NCBI GenBank assembly: GCA_009780445.1
Contig: WRAA01000069.1
Coordinates: 1-8,954 of the forward strand
Reading direction: 5' to 3'
Length of the DNA: 8,954 nt
DNA from: Defluviitaleaceae bacterium
Lineage (GTDB): Bacteria > Bacillota > Clostridia > Lachnospirales > WRAA01
Positions 1-6,503 of this stretch are shown piece after piece; positions within the stretch are counted from its first letter, which is position 1; each line of letters starts with the position of its first letter. Position numbers and translations under genes: made by a program. Under the pieces are notes generated by a model. The model did not search any database. It was not told the origin of the DNA and saw nothing but the letters and a program-made list of their open reading frames with translations.

Positions 1-1
1 C

Positions 2-1291
2 ATATTGGTGGAAAACGCCGATATCGCGGCGGCAGAGAACGTGCCGATATGCCAGGATACGGGCATGACCGTGGTGTATGCGGATATCGGGCAGGACGTG
101 CGGATAGAGGGCGGGAACATCGGCGACGCGATTAACGCCGGTGTCGCCGAAGGTTATGAACGCGGGTTCCTGCGAAAGTCTGTCGTGTCGGATCCTATCG
201 CGCGGAAAAACACGGGGGACAACACGCCGGCCGTTATCCACTACGAGATAGTGCCGGGGGATGCGCTTACGCTTACGGTGAAGCCGAAGGGTTTTGGTTC
301 GGAGAACATGAGCCGGCTCAAGATGCTTACGCCTTCGGCGGGGCTGGAGGGCGTGGAGGACTTTATCGTGCAGACTGTGGCCGAAGGCGGCAGCAACCCC
401 TGCCCGCCGCTTATCGTGGGCGTGGGTGTCGGCGGCACGTTTGAGAAGTCGGCCATGCTTGCGAAGCGGGCGTTGCTGCGGGATCTCGGCACGTGGAACC
501 CCGACCCCGCCTGGGCCAAGGTGGAGAAGAGGGTGCTGGAACGGGTGAACGCGCTGGATATCGGCCCCGCGGGAATGGGCGGGGTGATGACGGCGATGGG
601 CGTGTTTATCGAACCCTTTGCGACGCATATCGCAGGGCTTCCCGTGGCGGTGAACATCGGGTGCCACGTTACGCGGCACGCGTCTGCGGTGCTGGGCGGT
701 TCGTCCGCCGGGGTGTCCACAGGCCGTCACGAATACGCAGAGCCTTCCGCGCCCGCGGCCGGCATCTCCGGCAAGAAGCTGGAGCTTCCGCTTAGCCGTG
801 AGGACGCGGCCGGGCTACGCGCGGGGGAGATGGTGCTGCTTAGCGGGACTATTTATACGGCGCGGGACGCGGCGCACAAACGCTTGATTGAGATGATGCA
901 GAACGGCGAAGAGCCGCCCGTGCAGCTGGAGGGGCAGATAGTGTACTATGCCGGGCCAAGCCCTGCCAAGCCCGGGCAGGTGATCGGCTCTGCGGGGCCG
1001 ACAACCAGCGGGCGTATGGACAAATACTCGCCGTTTCTGATCGAGCGCGGTCTGCGCTATATGATCGGCAAGGGGGAGAGATCCGAGGAAGTGCGCCGTT
1101 GTATTACGGAGAACGGCGGCGTATACTTCGTGGCTATCGGCGGGGCGGCGGCGTATATCGCGCGCAGTGTGAAGTCCGCGGAGGTTGTGGCCTTTGACGA
1201 CCTTGGAACGGAGGCCATACGCCGGCTTACTGTAGAGGACTTTCCTGTGATCGTCTCCATCGACACGGAAGGCAATGTGGGAGCAAGTTAG
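2..1291 (+). CDS. fumA: Class I (Fe-S) fumarate hydratase, alpha-beta single chain, 5' partial
   Basis: Interconverts fumarate and L-malate in the cytoplasm, using a [4Fe-4S] cluster (TCA cycle or reductive branch). The frame is open to the window edge, so the true start lies upstream; the TTG at 5 is only the first in-window start-like codon, and perhaps 30-50 residues are missing. Counting from that TTG, the alpha part (about 1-235) shows ICQDTGM (14-21), the KNTGDNTP block (68-75), KGFGSENMS (95-103), NPCPP (131-135) and IGCHVTRH (218-225). C16, C133 and C220 are the expected cluster ligands. The beta part (about 257-420) has TARDAAHK (R287) and GPTTSGRMD (T333, R337), whose spacing fits the substrate-binding Arg/Thr/Arg of class I fumarases, and K356 nearby. 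Many Firmicutes encode alpha and beta separately; here they are fused. L-tartrate dehydratase is a related alternative, so the symbol is by homology only. The 3' end overlaps the next gene. Confidence 0.93.
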   Translation: MLVENADIAAAENVPICQDTGMTVVYADIGQDVRIEGGNIGDAINAGVAEGYERGFLRKSVVSDPIARKNTGDNTPAVIHYEIVPGDALTLTVKPKGFGSENMSRLKMLTPSAGLEGVEDFIVQTVAEGGSNPCPPLIVGVGVGGTFEKSAMLAKRALLRDLGTWNPDPAWAKVEKRVLERVNALDIGPAGMGGVMTAMGVFIEPFATHIAGLPVAVNIGCHVTRHASAVLGGSSAGVSTGRHEYAEPSAPAAGISGKKLELPLSREDAAGLRAGEMVLLSGTIYTARDAAHKRLIEMMQNGEEPPVQLEGQIVYYAGPSPAKPGQVIGSAGPTTSGRMDKYSPFLIERGLRYMIGKGERSEEVRRCITENGGVYFVAIGGAAAYIARSVKSAEVVAFDDLGTEAIRRLTVEDFPVIVSIDTEGNVGAS

Positions 1292-2591
1292 CGTGCGTGA
1301 ATTCAGGAGATTTTGCAAGGCCGTGCTTGCGGCGTGGGTGCTGGCTGTTTTGTCGGTTTCGGTGTATGCCGGACAGGATGAGGGGCGGCTTGTGCTTGTC
1401 GCCCACGCCGGCGGGGCTGTGGAGGGTTATGCGGGGTCTAACTCGCTGGAGGCTATGCGGGAGAGCGCGGCTCTGGGCTTTCGTTATATAGAGCTGGACA
1501 TGCTGACATCATCTTGTGAGAGGATCGTGCTGACCCACGACTGGCACCACTACTTTAACCGCGTTCCCAAGGGCGGTGTGCTGCCGGTTACGCACGCGGA
1601 GTTTATGGCGCGGCCTATATTCGACAGGTTCACGCCGGTGGATCTCTCCGGATTGATAGAGTTTCTGGAGGAACACCCCGATGTGCGTATCATTACCGAC
1701 ACCAAGGACACGGCCTACGCGGCTCTGCACGCGATAGTTGCGGAGTACCCGGAGTTTATCGGGCGGTTTGTGGTACAGGTCTATGCCTTTGAGGACGTGG
1801 CGTATGTGCGCGGGCTGGGCTTCGAGGACGTTTTGCTTACGGTGTACATGATGCCGTACCACCTTACCATGCGGGCGGCGGAGATTGCGGCGTTTGCGGC
1901 GGAGCAGGGGCTGTGGGGCGTGGTTGTGCCGGACGAGATTGTTACGGAGGACTATGCATACCGCCTGCGGCTGGGAGAGGTGCGCGGCTTTGTACACACC
2001 ATCGACACGCCGGAACGCGCGGCGTTGCTGCAAGGCATGGGCTTCACCGGGATCTATACGGGTTTTCTGACCTATGACGCGGAGGGTGAGCTTGTTTCGC
2101 GCTTTGCGGGGCATGGGGCGCGTTTACAGGACTTGCGGATGCGCTCCATCTCCATCGGCCGCGACCCTGTTCAGCGGGCGGTGCTTTCCGGTGCGGTGCT
2201 GTACCGCGCGGGCGAACCTGTGTACATGCACAAGGGGCGGCCGACCGAAGTTTCGTCGGATTTGGCCGCTGCGCCGTTTATCAGCTCTGTCACCGGCGAG
2301 ATGTACATTCCAGCGCACCACTTTAACCGGTATATGACCGGGCGCGAGTGGGACCGGGCGCAGATGCGCCTGTCTATGACTGTGGGCGGCACACGGGCGG
2401 AGGTGAGAGCCGCCGACGCCTACGAGCTTGTGATGTACCGCGACATGGTATACGTACCCATCAGCACCATTGCGCGGATCTTCGGTTATCAAGTTGTTGC
2501 CGACGGCGGTTATGCCGTTCTTGTGCCGAACGGCCATACGTGGACGCAGGCGGAGGTGCTTGGCGCTGCCAGATCTCTGTTTCGGCAGTAG
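1275..2591 (+). CDS. Secreted glycerophosphodiester phosphodiesterase-like protein with C-terminal copper-amine-oxidase-N-like domain
   Basis: Probably an exported phosphodiesterase hydrolysing glycerophosphodiesters or a related lipid or teichoic-acid product outside the membrane. Residues 8-32 form a signal peptide (basic RRFCK, hydrophobic stretch, SVYA before G33). The GDPD barrel (about 38-270) shows AHAGG (H44), NSLEA (56-60), the metal pair in YIELD (E73, D75) and THDW (H88), matching the catalytic His pair and Glu/Asp of the family. The usual TSDG is replaced by TSSC (78-81). Residues about 316-417 contain two beta units ending in YIPA and YVPISTIARIFGY, typical of the copper amine oxidase N-terminal (stalk) domain, a likely wall- or ligand-binding module. 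The ATG at 1275 overlaps the fumarase end by 17 bases, suggesting translational coupling. A GTG at 1293 with GGGAG nine bases upstream is an equally plausible start and keeps the signal peptide. The exact substrate is unknown. Confidence 0.82.
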   Translation: MWEQVSVREFRRFCKAVLAAWVLAVLSVSVYAGQDEGRLVLVAHAGGAVEGYAGSNSLEAMRESAALGFRYIELDMLTSSCERIVLTHDWHHYFNRVPKGGVLPVTHAEFMARPIFDRFTPVDLSGLIEFLEEHPDVRIITDTKDTAYAALHAIVAEYPEFIGRFVVQVYAFEDVAYVRGLGFEDVLLTVYMMPYHLTMRAAEIAAFAAEQGLWGVVVPDEIVTEDYAYRLRLGEVRGFVHTIDTPERAALLQGMGFTGIYTGFLTYDAEGELVSRFAGHGARLQDLRMRSISIGRDPVQRAVLSGAVLYRAGEPVYMHKGRPTEVSSDLAAAPFISSVTGEMYIPAHHFNRYMTGREWDRAQMRLSMTVGGTRAEVRAADAYELVMYRDMVYVPISTIARIFGYQVVADGGYAVLVPNGHTWTQAEVLGAARSLFRQ

Positions 2592-2606
2592 AGAGAGGAT
2601 GGCGGG

Positions 2607-3053
2607 ATGTACAGGACTAGGGTCAGTGTGGTGGTTACGGCGTGGATTCTCGTATTTGCGGCTATTGTTGTTCCGTGGTGGCAGGTTCGCGCCGAGGGTT
2701 TTGCCGGCTTGCTGATGAACTTGGGGTTTGCGCTTGTGATGATTGCCGTGGCGGGGCATTTGCTGACGGTATTTTTCACAAAGTATACACTTGGCGAAAA
2801 CGAGCTTGTTATCGAGCGGCATTGGCCGCTAAGACCCGTAAAAATACGCTATGATGCGATGCGTTCCGCGCGAGAACTGCAGGGCTTGTTTGATTTTCCG
2901 CACAGGCTGTACGGCGCGAGCAACAAGGCTCTCGAAATAACTTACAGCGGCGGGAAGCACGGCAAGAACAGCCTGTGCGTTTCGCCGAAGGACATGGAAA
3001 CGTTCAAACGAGAATTGCGAGACAAAATGATAGGATCTTCGTTTCCAGCATAA
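2607..3053 (+). CDS. Two-TM membrane protein with bacterial PH domain (YyaB-like)
   Basis: A 148-residue protein with two predicted membrane helices (about 7-26 and 34-57) joined by a short loop, then a cytoplasmic domain (about 59-142). That domain reads as a small bacterial pleckstrin-homology fold: YTLGENELVI, then PVKIRYDAM, then a NKALEITYSG strand pair and ISP-like SPKDMETFKREL, the pattern of the YyaB-like bPH family. The molecular role of these proteins is mostly unknown; membrane-associated scaffolding or envelope homeostasis is usually inferred. The start is supported by an AGAGAGGA ribosome binding site about seven bases upstream. It lies 15 bases after the phosphodiesterase stop, so it is probably co-transcribed with it. 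Family assignment comes from pattern recognition, not a profile search. Confidence 0.72.
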   Translation: MYRTRVSVVVTAWILVFAAIVVPWWQVRAEGFAGLLMNLGFALVMIAVAGHLLTVFFTKYTLGENELVIERHWPLRPVKIRYDAMRSARELQGLFDFPHRLYGASNKALEITYSGGKHGKNSLCVSPKDMETFKRELRDKMIGSSFPA

Positions 3054-3135
3054 AACTTAATTTTTCCCCATCCGCGTGGCATAATAAGTGTGAGTTATAT
3101 TGATGTATGACTATGACTCGGCTGAAATTCATTAA

Positions 3136-3163
3136 TGCCGTTTTCAAGCGATTGAGGACGGCA
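3136..3163 (+). promoter_or_regulatory. GNRA-capped hairpin in the leader of the DUF378 gene
   Basis: Positions 3136-3147 pair with 3152-3163 in 12 consecutive pairs, ten Watson-Crick and two U-G (3142-3157, 3143-3156), closed by a GCGA tetraloop at 3148-3151. The hairpin ends about 14 bases before the Shine-Dalgarno of the DUF378 gene. It has no U tract, so it is not a terminator. It may stabilise the mRNA or tune translation; that role is inference. Confidence 0.45.
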
Positions 3164-3176
3164 CATGCTGCAGGAA

Positions 3177-3186
3177 AAGGAGGGGG
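3177..3186 (+). promoter_or_regulatory. Ribosome binding site that fixes the DUF378 start
   Basis: AAGGAGGGGG sits four bases before the ATG at 3191, a near-perfect Shine-Dalgarno. It argues for the short 75-codon reading over the 103-codon frame opening at 3107, which lacks a comparable site. Confidence 0.8.
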
Positions 3187-3190
3187 AAGC

Positions 3191-3418
3191 ATGAGGTCTA
3201 AGACTCTTGATTGGATCGCGCTGACCTTGATAGTTATAGGCGCGATCAACTGGGGGCTTATCGGCTTTTTCCAGTTTGACCTTATTTCGATGGTCTTCGG
3301 GGGAACGGGCGGCTGGTTTGCGCGGCTGATTTATGCGCTTGTTGGTCTTGCCGGTCTCTACAGCCTGTCGATGTATGCCAGGCTCGACAATGACGAAACG
3401 GTTCGTCATGAGGCCTAA
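3191..3418 (+). CDS. DUF378 family small membrane protein (YuzA-like)
   Basis: A 75-residue protein with two membrane helices (about 7-27 and 43-61). The family signature is LDWIALTLIVIGAINWGLIG (6-25) followed by FQFDLIS and a second helix RLIYALVGLAGLYSL. DUF378 proteins are widespread short membrane proteins of unknown function; B. subtilis YuzA belongs here. The start at 3191 follows a very strong ribosome binding site, and homologues begin at this same residue. An in-frame ATG at 3107 would add 28 basic residues unlike the family and is rejected. The gene stands alone: 137 bases after the PH-domain gene and immediately before a strong terminator. A CATAAT at 3080-3085 could be a -10 box, but no convincing -35 accompanies it. 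Confidence 0.88.
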   Translation: MRSKTLDWIALTLIVIGAINWGLIGFFQFDLISMVFGGTGGWFARLIYALVGLAGLYSLSMYARLDNDETVRHEA

Positions 3419-3428
3419 AGCCTAGCCT

Positions 3429-3476
3429 AAAGGGCTGCCGTCTACCATTATGATGTGGTAGCCGGCAGCCCTTTTT
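3429..3476 (+). terminator. Rho-independent terminator after the DUF378 gene
   Basis: Positions 3431-3440 pair perfectly with 3463-3472, then one T/C mismatch, then 3442-3447 pair with 3456-3461, with a loop of about eight bases. The stem is flanked by A residues at 3429-3430 and a T run (3472-3476), so it fits a strong + strand terminator 10 bases after the stop codon. Read from the - strand only TTT follows, so it could act weakly as a backup terminator for the converging chemoreceptor gene. Confidence 0.9.
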
Positions 3477-3498
3477 GAGTACTGCGGGGAATGTGTTA

Positions 3499-3600
3499 TA
3501 CGGACTTGTAATCTAAACAACGCTAACCTCATGGGCACAGGGCGCGTTCGCTCAGCATCTGTGCCCATTCGCCAAGCGTTGTTAAGATTGCAAGTCCGTA
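3499..3600. repeat. 102-base imperfect palindrome (hairpin element, MITE-like) abutting the chemoreceptor stop
   Basis: Outer arms 3499-3524 and 3575-3600 pair over 26 positions (24 Watson-Crick, one T-G at 3509/3590, one A/A mismatch at 3515/3584). After a 6x6 internal loop, 3531-3540 pair perfectly with 3559-3568 around an 18-base loop. Each end is TA followed inward by CGGACTTG. The element starts right after the TAA of the - strand chemoreceptor gene. It lacks a T tract on either strand, so a simple intrinsic terminator does not explain it. It encodes no plausible protein. Its ends resemble those of the palindrome at 8712-8876. Confidence 0.75.
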
Positions 3601-5982
3601 TTAGCTGCGGATCTTGAACTCTTCGACCATGCTGCGGAGCCGTTGTGCCTTGTGGCAAAGGGCGTCGCAGATATCCGCGCTGTTGTTCACCAGGCCGATG
3701 TCCTCCTCCATGACGCTGCGGTATACGTTCTCTATGCCGTCGCGTATCTTGCTGATCTCGGCTACTTGGTCTGTGGAGATGGCGGAGATGTTCTCGACGG
3801 CTTCGGACACGGCGGAGGCCGCTTCCACTATGCTTAGGAGAGCCTTGGAGGTTTGCTCGGTTTTTGCCGCGCCAAGATCCACATGGGCTAGGGATCTCGA
3901 GAGCATTTCGGAAGTGTTCTTGGCGGCTGTGGCGCTGCGCGCGGCCAAGTTGCGCACTTCTTCGGCTACGACGGAGAAGCCCTTGCCGTGTTCCCCGGCT
4001 CTTGCGGCTTCTACGGAGGCGTTGAGCGCGAGAAGGTTTGTTTGGAAGGCAATGCTTTCGATTATGCCGACGATGTTGCTGATCTCCTTTGTGGACGCGA
4101 TGATGGCGTCCATTGCGGCGGACATATCCTGCATGTGCTGTGAGCCAAGGCGGGCGTTGTCGCGCACCTTTATGGAAAGGTCGTTGGCGTATTGGGCATC
4201 CTTGGCGTTCTTGCGGGATTCGTCAGTGAGCTTGTTGGCCGATTCCAGCACGCTGCCGGCGGTGGAGATCTGTTCGTCGAAGCCGGAGAGCAGCTTCTTG
4301 GTGGAGCCGGAGATCTTGGATACGCCGTCCTCCACTTCTACGGACGCAGTGTGGATCTCCCGTATGAGCCGGCCGATGGAATCGACTATCATCACCAGGG
4401 AGTTCTTGATTGAGCCGAAGTCCCCCGTGTATTCGCGCTCTATGGAGATGTTGAAGTTTTTGTCGGCGATTTGCTCGAGCATGGCGGTGATTTCGTCTAC
4501 ATAACTCTTGATGGTGCTGGTGGCCGTAATTACTACCTTTTCCATGGCCTCCAGCTCCTGGCCTACTTCCTTGGTGTCCGCGTCATAGTCGGCCTTGGCG
4601 ATCTTTACTGACAGATCACCCTTTTCGAAGGCGTTGACTATGTTGGCGGCCAGCGATTCGGAGCGTTTCTTGCGGTAGTCGGATATTTTTTCGGTTCGGC
4701 GTTGCAGCTCGCCCACGTGGGACATGTTCGTCATAAGCATGATTATGCCCAGGGTGTCGCCCCTTGTTCCGAAGGGAATGCAGTTCATTTCAAGGTCGAA
4801 GGTTTCCTGCGGGTTCAGCTGCATAGTTACCCATACTTCGAGCTGCGGCACACATTCGATATTGGCCTTGATCAAGGAGGGGTGCTTGGAAAGTTCGTTG
4901 TTCATCAGCTTGTCGATATGCCAGCCTTCTGTGTCTGCGTTTGTGTGGCCTGTGTACTTCTTGATGGTGTTGTTGGCGTAGATGATGTTAAGATTGTTGT
5001 CTACGATGACGACGGGTTCGGTCAGCAGACCCATGAAGTCCACGAATTCGTAGATGATGCTGTTTGCCATGTCGAGAATGTCCTTGAAGGAGCCTTCCAG
5101 CCGCGTCTCCTTGATCCTGTGGGACACGGCGCCGTGGCGTATGGCAGACTCACACTCGGCTAGGTTCTCTTCCAGGATGGTCAAGTTTTCGGAAATCTTT
5201 GAGAAGGATCTGTAAATGTGGCCGATCTCGTCGTTCCTGTCGGTGTGGAGGCTGACGTTTATTATGCCGGCGGCGATCTTGTCGGAGGCTTCGCTAAGCT
5301 GTGCCAGCGGCTTGCTTACGTGGTTTTTCAGGTAGAACACGGGCACCCAGATCATCACGAATACGACGCCGGCGATGATGGCCAGTTGGTAGAACAGGAA
5401 TATGTTGCCGGAGGCGAGCACGTGGTCTACGTCCAGCGTAACGCCCACGAGACCTATCGGGCGCATGTCGTCGTCGAAAATGGGGGCGTAGGCGGCTATA
5501 ACCATGGTGTCGTCAACGCCGGAGGGCACCATGCCGGACGCGCCCGCAATGCCTTGCCGTGTCGCGAAGAACTCCGGCGGGAAGATCTCGAGCGGCAGGA
5601 CTGTGTTGAGATCCGCCGTGCGGACGTCCCCGGGTGCCAGGCCTTCCATGAAGGTTACGAAGCCCAGGTTGTAGTCGATAAGGCCGGCGAATAGGAAGGA
5701 GGCGTTGACCTCCTCTTTTACTCTGTCGAAACGGGCTTGCAGGCGTATGTAGTAGTCGTTCTTTTCGTCGGCGGAGATGGCGTGCAGGAATTCCTGCGTG
5801 TTGACGGCCAGGGACAGCGATTGCGCAATCGCGACGGCCTTCGCGCTGTGCCTGTCCACCATGCTGCCGCGATGCACAATGAACGAAAAGGCCCCGATAG
5901 AAGCCGTGATGATCGTGATAATTACCAGTATCATGGATATAATCTTTACCGAGAGTGAACCTTGCTTCCGTTCAGTGGTCAT
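3601..5982 (-). CDS. Transmembrane methyl-accepting chemotaxis protein with Cache-like sensor, HAMP and PAS domains
   Basis: A 793-residue chemoreceptor that would signal through CheW/CheA to the flagellar motor or another output. TM1 is about 11-36, an extracytoplasmic Cache-like sensor about 37-193, TM2 about 194-218, and a HAMP domain about 219-271 (KPLAQLSEASDKIAAG...DEIG). A HAMP-like unit (about 272-312) precedes a PAS domain (about 315-420; EPVVIVDNNLNIIYANNTI). Two more HAMP-like units follow (about 442-490 and 494-540: KGDLSVKI, DKNFNISI...GDFGSIKN). The signalling hairpin runs about 545-793, with the conserved tip SIAFQTNLLALNASVEAARAG near 643-663 and about 17-18 heptads on each side, close to the 36-heptad class. 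No CheR-tethering pentapeptide is seen at the C-terminus. The ATG at 5982 follows a GGAGG at 5993-5997. The ligand is unknown and no other che gene is in the window. Confidence 0.95.
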   Translation of the reverse strand: MTTERKQGSLSVKIISMILVIITIITASIGAFSFIVHRGSMVDRHSAKAVAIAQSLSLAVNTQEFLHAISADEKNDYYIRLQARFDRVKEEVNASFLFAGLIDYNLGFVTFMEGLAPGDVRTADLNTVLPLEIFPPEFFATRQGIAGASGMVPSGVDDTMVIAAYAPIFDDDMRPIGLVGVTLDVDHVLASGNIFLFYQLAIIAGVVFVMIWVPVFYLKNHVSKPLAQLSEASDKIAAGIINVSLHTDRNDEIGHIYRSFSKISENLTILEENLAECESAIRHGAVSHRIKETRLEGSFKDILDMANSIIYEFVDFMGLLTEPVVIVDNNLNIIYANNTIKKYTGHTNADTEGWHIDKLMNNELSKHPSLIKANIECVPQLEVWVTMQLNPQETFDLEMNCIPFGTRGDTLGIIMLMTNMSHVGELQRRTEKISDYRKKRSESLAANIVNAFEKGDLSVKIAKADYDADTKEVGQELEAMEKVVITATSTIKSYVDEITAMLEQIADKNFNISIEREYTGDFGSIKNSLVMIVDSIGRLIREIHTASVEVEDGVSKISGSTKKLLSGFDEQISTAGSVLESANKLTDESRKNAKDAQYANDLSIKVRDNARLGSQHMQDMSAAMDAIIASTKEISNIVGIIESIAFQTNLLALNASVEAARAGEHGKGFSVVAEEVRNLAARSATAAKNTSEMLSRSLAHVDLGAAKTEQTSKALLSIVEAASAVSEAVENISAISTDQVAEISKIRDGIENVYRSVMEEDIGLVNNSADICDALCHKAQRLRSMVEEFKIRS

Positions 5983-5992
5983 ACAGCGACAT

Positions 5993-5997
5993 CCTCC
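5993..5997 (-). promoter_or_regulatory. Ribosome binding site of the chemoreceptor gene
   Basis: On the - strand this reads GGAGG, ten bases before the ATG at 5982. It supports the 793-residue start over in-frame downstream codons. Confidence 0.75.
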
Positions 5998-6010
5998 GCT
6001 TCATCATATT

Positions 6011-6055
6011 AGGCGTACAAAACACAGGCGTACAAAACACAGGCGCACAAAATTT
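6011..6055. repeat. Three 15-bp tandem repeats in the chemoreceptor leader
   Basis: AGGCGTACAAAACAC occurs twice without change (6011-6025, 6026-6040), followed by a diverged third copy AGGCGCACAAAATTT (6041-6055). The array lies between the predicted -10 box and the ribosome binding site of the - strand chemoreceptor gene, so it would be in the transcribed leader. It could be a set of regulator binding sites or simple slippage; nothing in the sequence decides. Confidence 0.8.
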
Positions 6056-6076
6056 CAAATTATACGCGCTCTTCAA

Positions 6077-6105
6077 ATTATGACACACACAGCCGGAATT
6101 TTCAA
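6077..6105 (-). promoter_or_regulatory. Sigma-A-type promoter of the chemoreceptor gene
   Basis: On the - strand a -35 box TTGAAA (6100-6105) and a -10 box CATAAT (6077-6082) are 17 bases apart, each one base off consensus. Transcription would start near 6070, giving a leader of about 88 bases that includes the tandem repeats. A perfect TATAAT at 6059-6064 (- strand) is an alternative -10 but has no -35 at proper distance. Confidence 0.6.
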
Positions 6106-6213
6106 GCTATTTATTACAATGCCGCATAATATTTGGGAAGGGCGGCCGGCGGGAGCGTTGGGCAGGCATACCCGGGCCGCAATGTGAATAAGATATATAC
6201 TATTCCGGCGTAA

Positions 6214-6220
6214 GGGGAGG
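6214..6220 (+). promoter_or_regulatory. Ribosome binding site of yqfC, relevant to start choice
   Basis: GGGGAGG lies three bases before the GTG at 6224 and six bases before the next in-frame codon, TTG at 6227. The spacing favours TTG slightly; the two starts differ by one residue only. Confidence 0.7.
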
Positions 6221-6223
6221 TGC

Positions 6224-6496
6224 GTGTTGCAGACCGGTTTCAGGCACAGGATATCGAGCTTATTCGAGCTTCCGAAGGAAATCGTGCTGAACCTGCCGCT
6301 TGTGAATGTTGTCGGCAATCAGGAGCTTACGGTGGAGAACTATAAGTCTCTTGTGGAGTATAGCTCTGTGGTGGTGCGGATAAATACAAGCTGCGGAGTG
6401 CTGAAGGTGGAGGGGCGCGGGCTTGTGCTGAAGCATCTGACGGCGGAATCTGTTACGATATCGGGAGCGTTGGCGAACTTTGGATATTTAATTTGA
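6224..6496 (+). CDS. yqfC: Sporulation protein YqfC
   Basis: A 90-residue protein matching the YqfC family. The N-terminal basic stretch is followed by FELPKEIVLNLPLVNVVGNQELTVENY-type sequence (about 14-41), then a series of short beta strands (SSVVVRIN, GVLKVEGRGLVLKHL, SVTISGALANFGYL), the usual layout of this small domain. YqfC of Bacillus subtilis is made in the mother cell under sigma E together with YqfD and is needed for normal sporulation; its biochemical role is unknown. The start codon is GTG (6224) or TTG (6227). The gene lies seven bases before yqfD, whose ribosome binding site overlaps the yqfC stop, so the two are translationally linked. It is divergent from the chemoreceptor gene across 241 bases. 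I found no convincing promoter for it. Confidence 0.88.
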   Translation: MLQTGFRHRISSLFELPKEIVLNLPLVNVVGNQELTVENYKSLVEYSSVVVRINTSCGVLKVEGRGLVLKHLTAESVTISGALANFGYLI

Positions 6497-6503
6497 GGTA
6501 AAA

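Noticed and set aside
3056..3085. Promoter candidate before the DUF378 gene (CATAAT at 3080-3085)
   Set aside because: The -10 box is good but the sequence at -35 distance matches consensus at only about three of six positions.
3107..3190. Upstream ATG that would lengthen the DUF378 protein to 103 residues
   Set aside because: It lacks a good ribosome binding site, the extra 28 residues are unlike the family, and a near-perfect Shine-Dalgarno precedes the ATG at 3191.
6142..6180. GCGGCC/GGCCGC inverted repeat upstream of yqfC
   Set aside because: Only six pairs with a 27-base loop in a locally G+C-rich stretch; no T tract and no clear function.
6186..6203. Possible sporulation-type -10 (TATACTAT region) before yqfC
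   Set aside because: It resembles the -10 boxes of mother-cell sigma factors, and a KMATATT-like sequence occurs at 6127-6133, but no pair of boxes has the right spacing.
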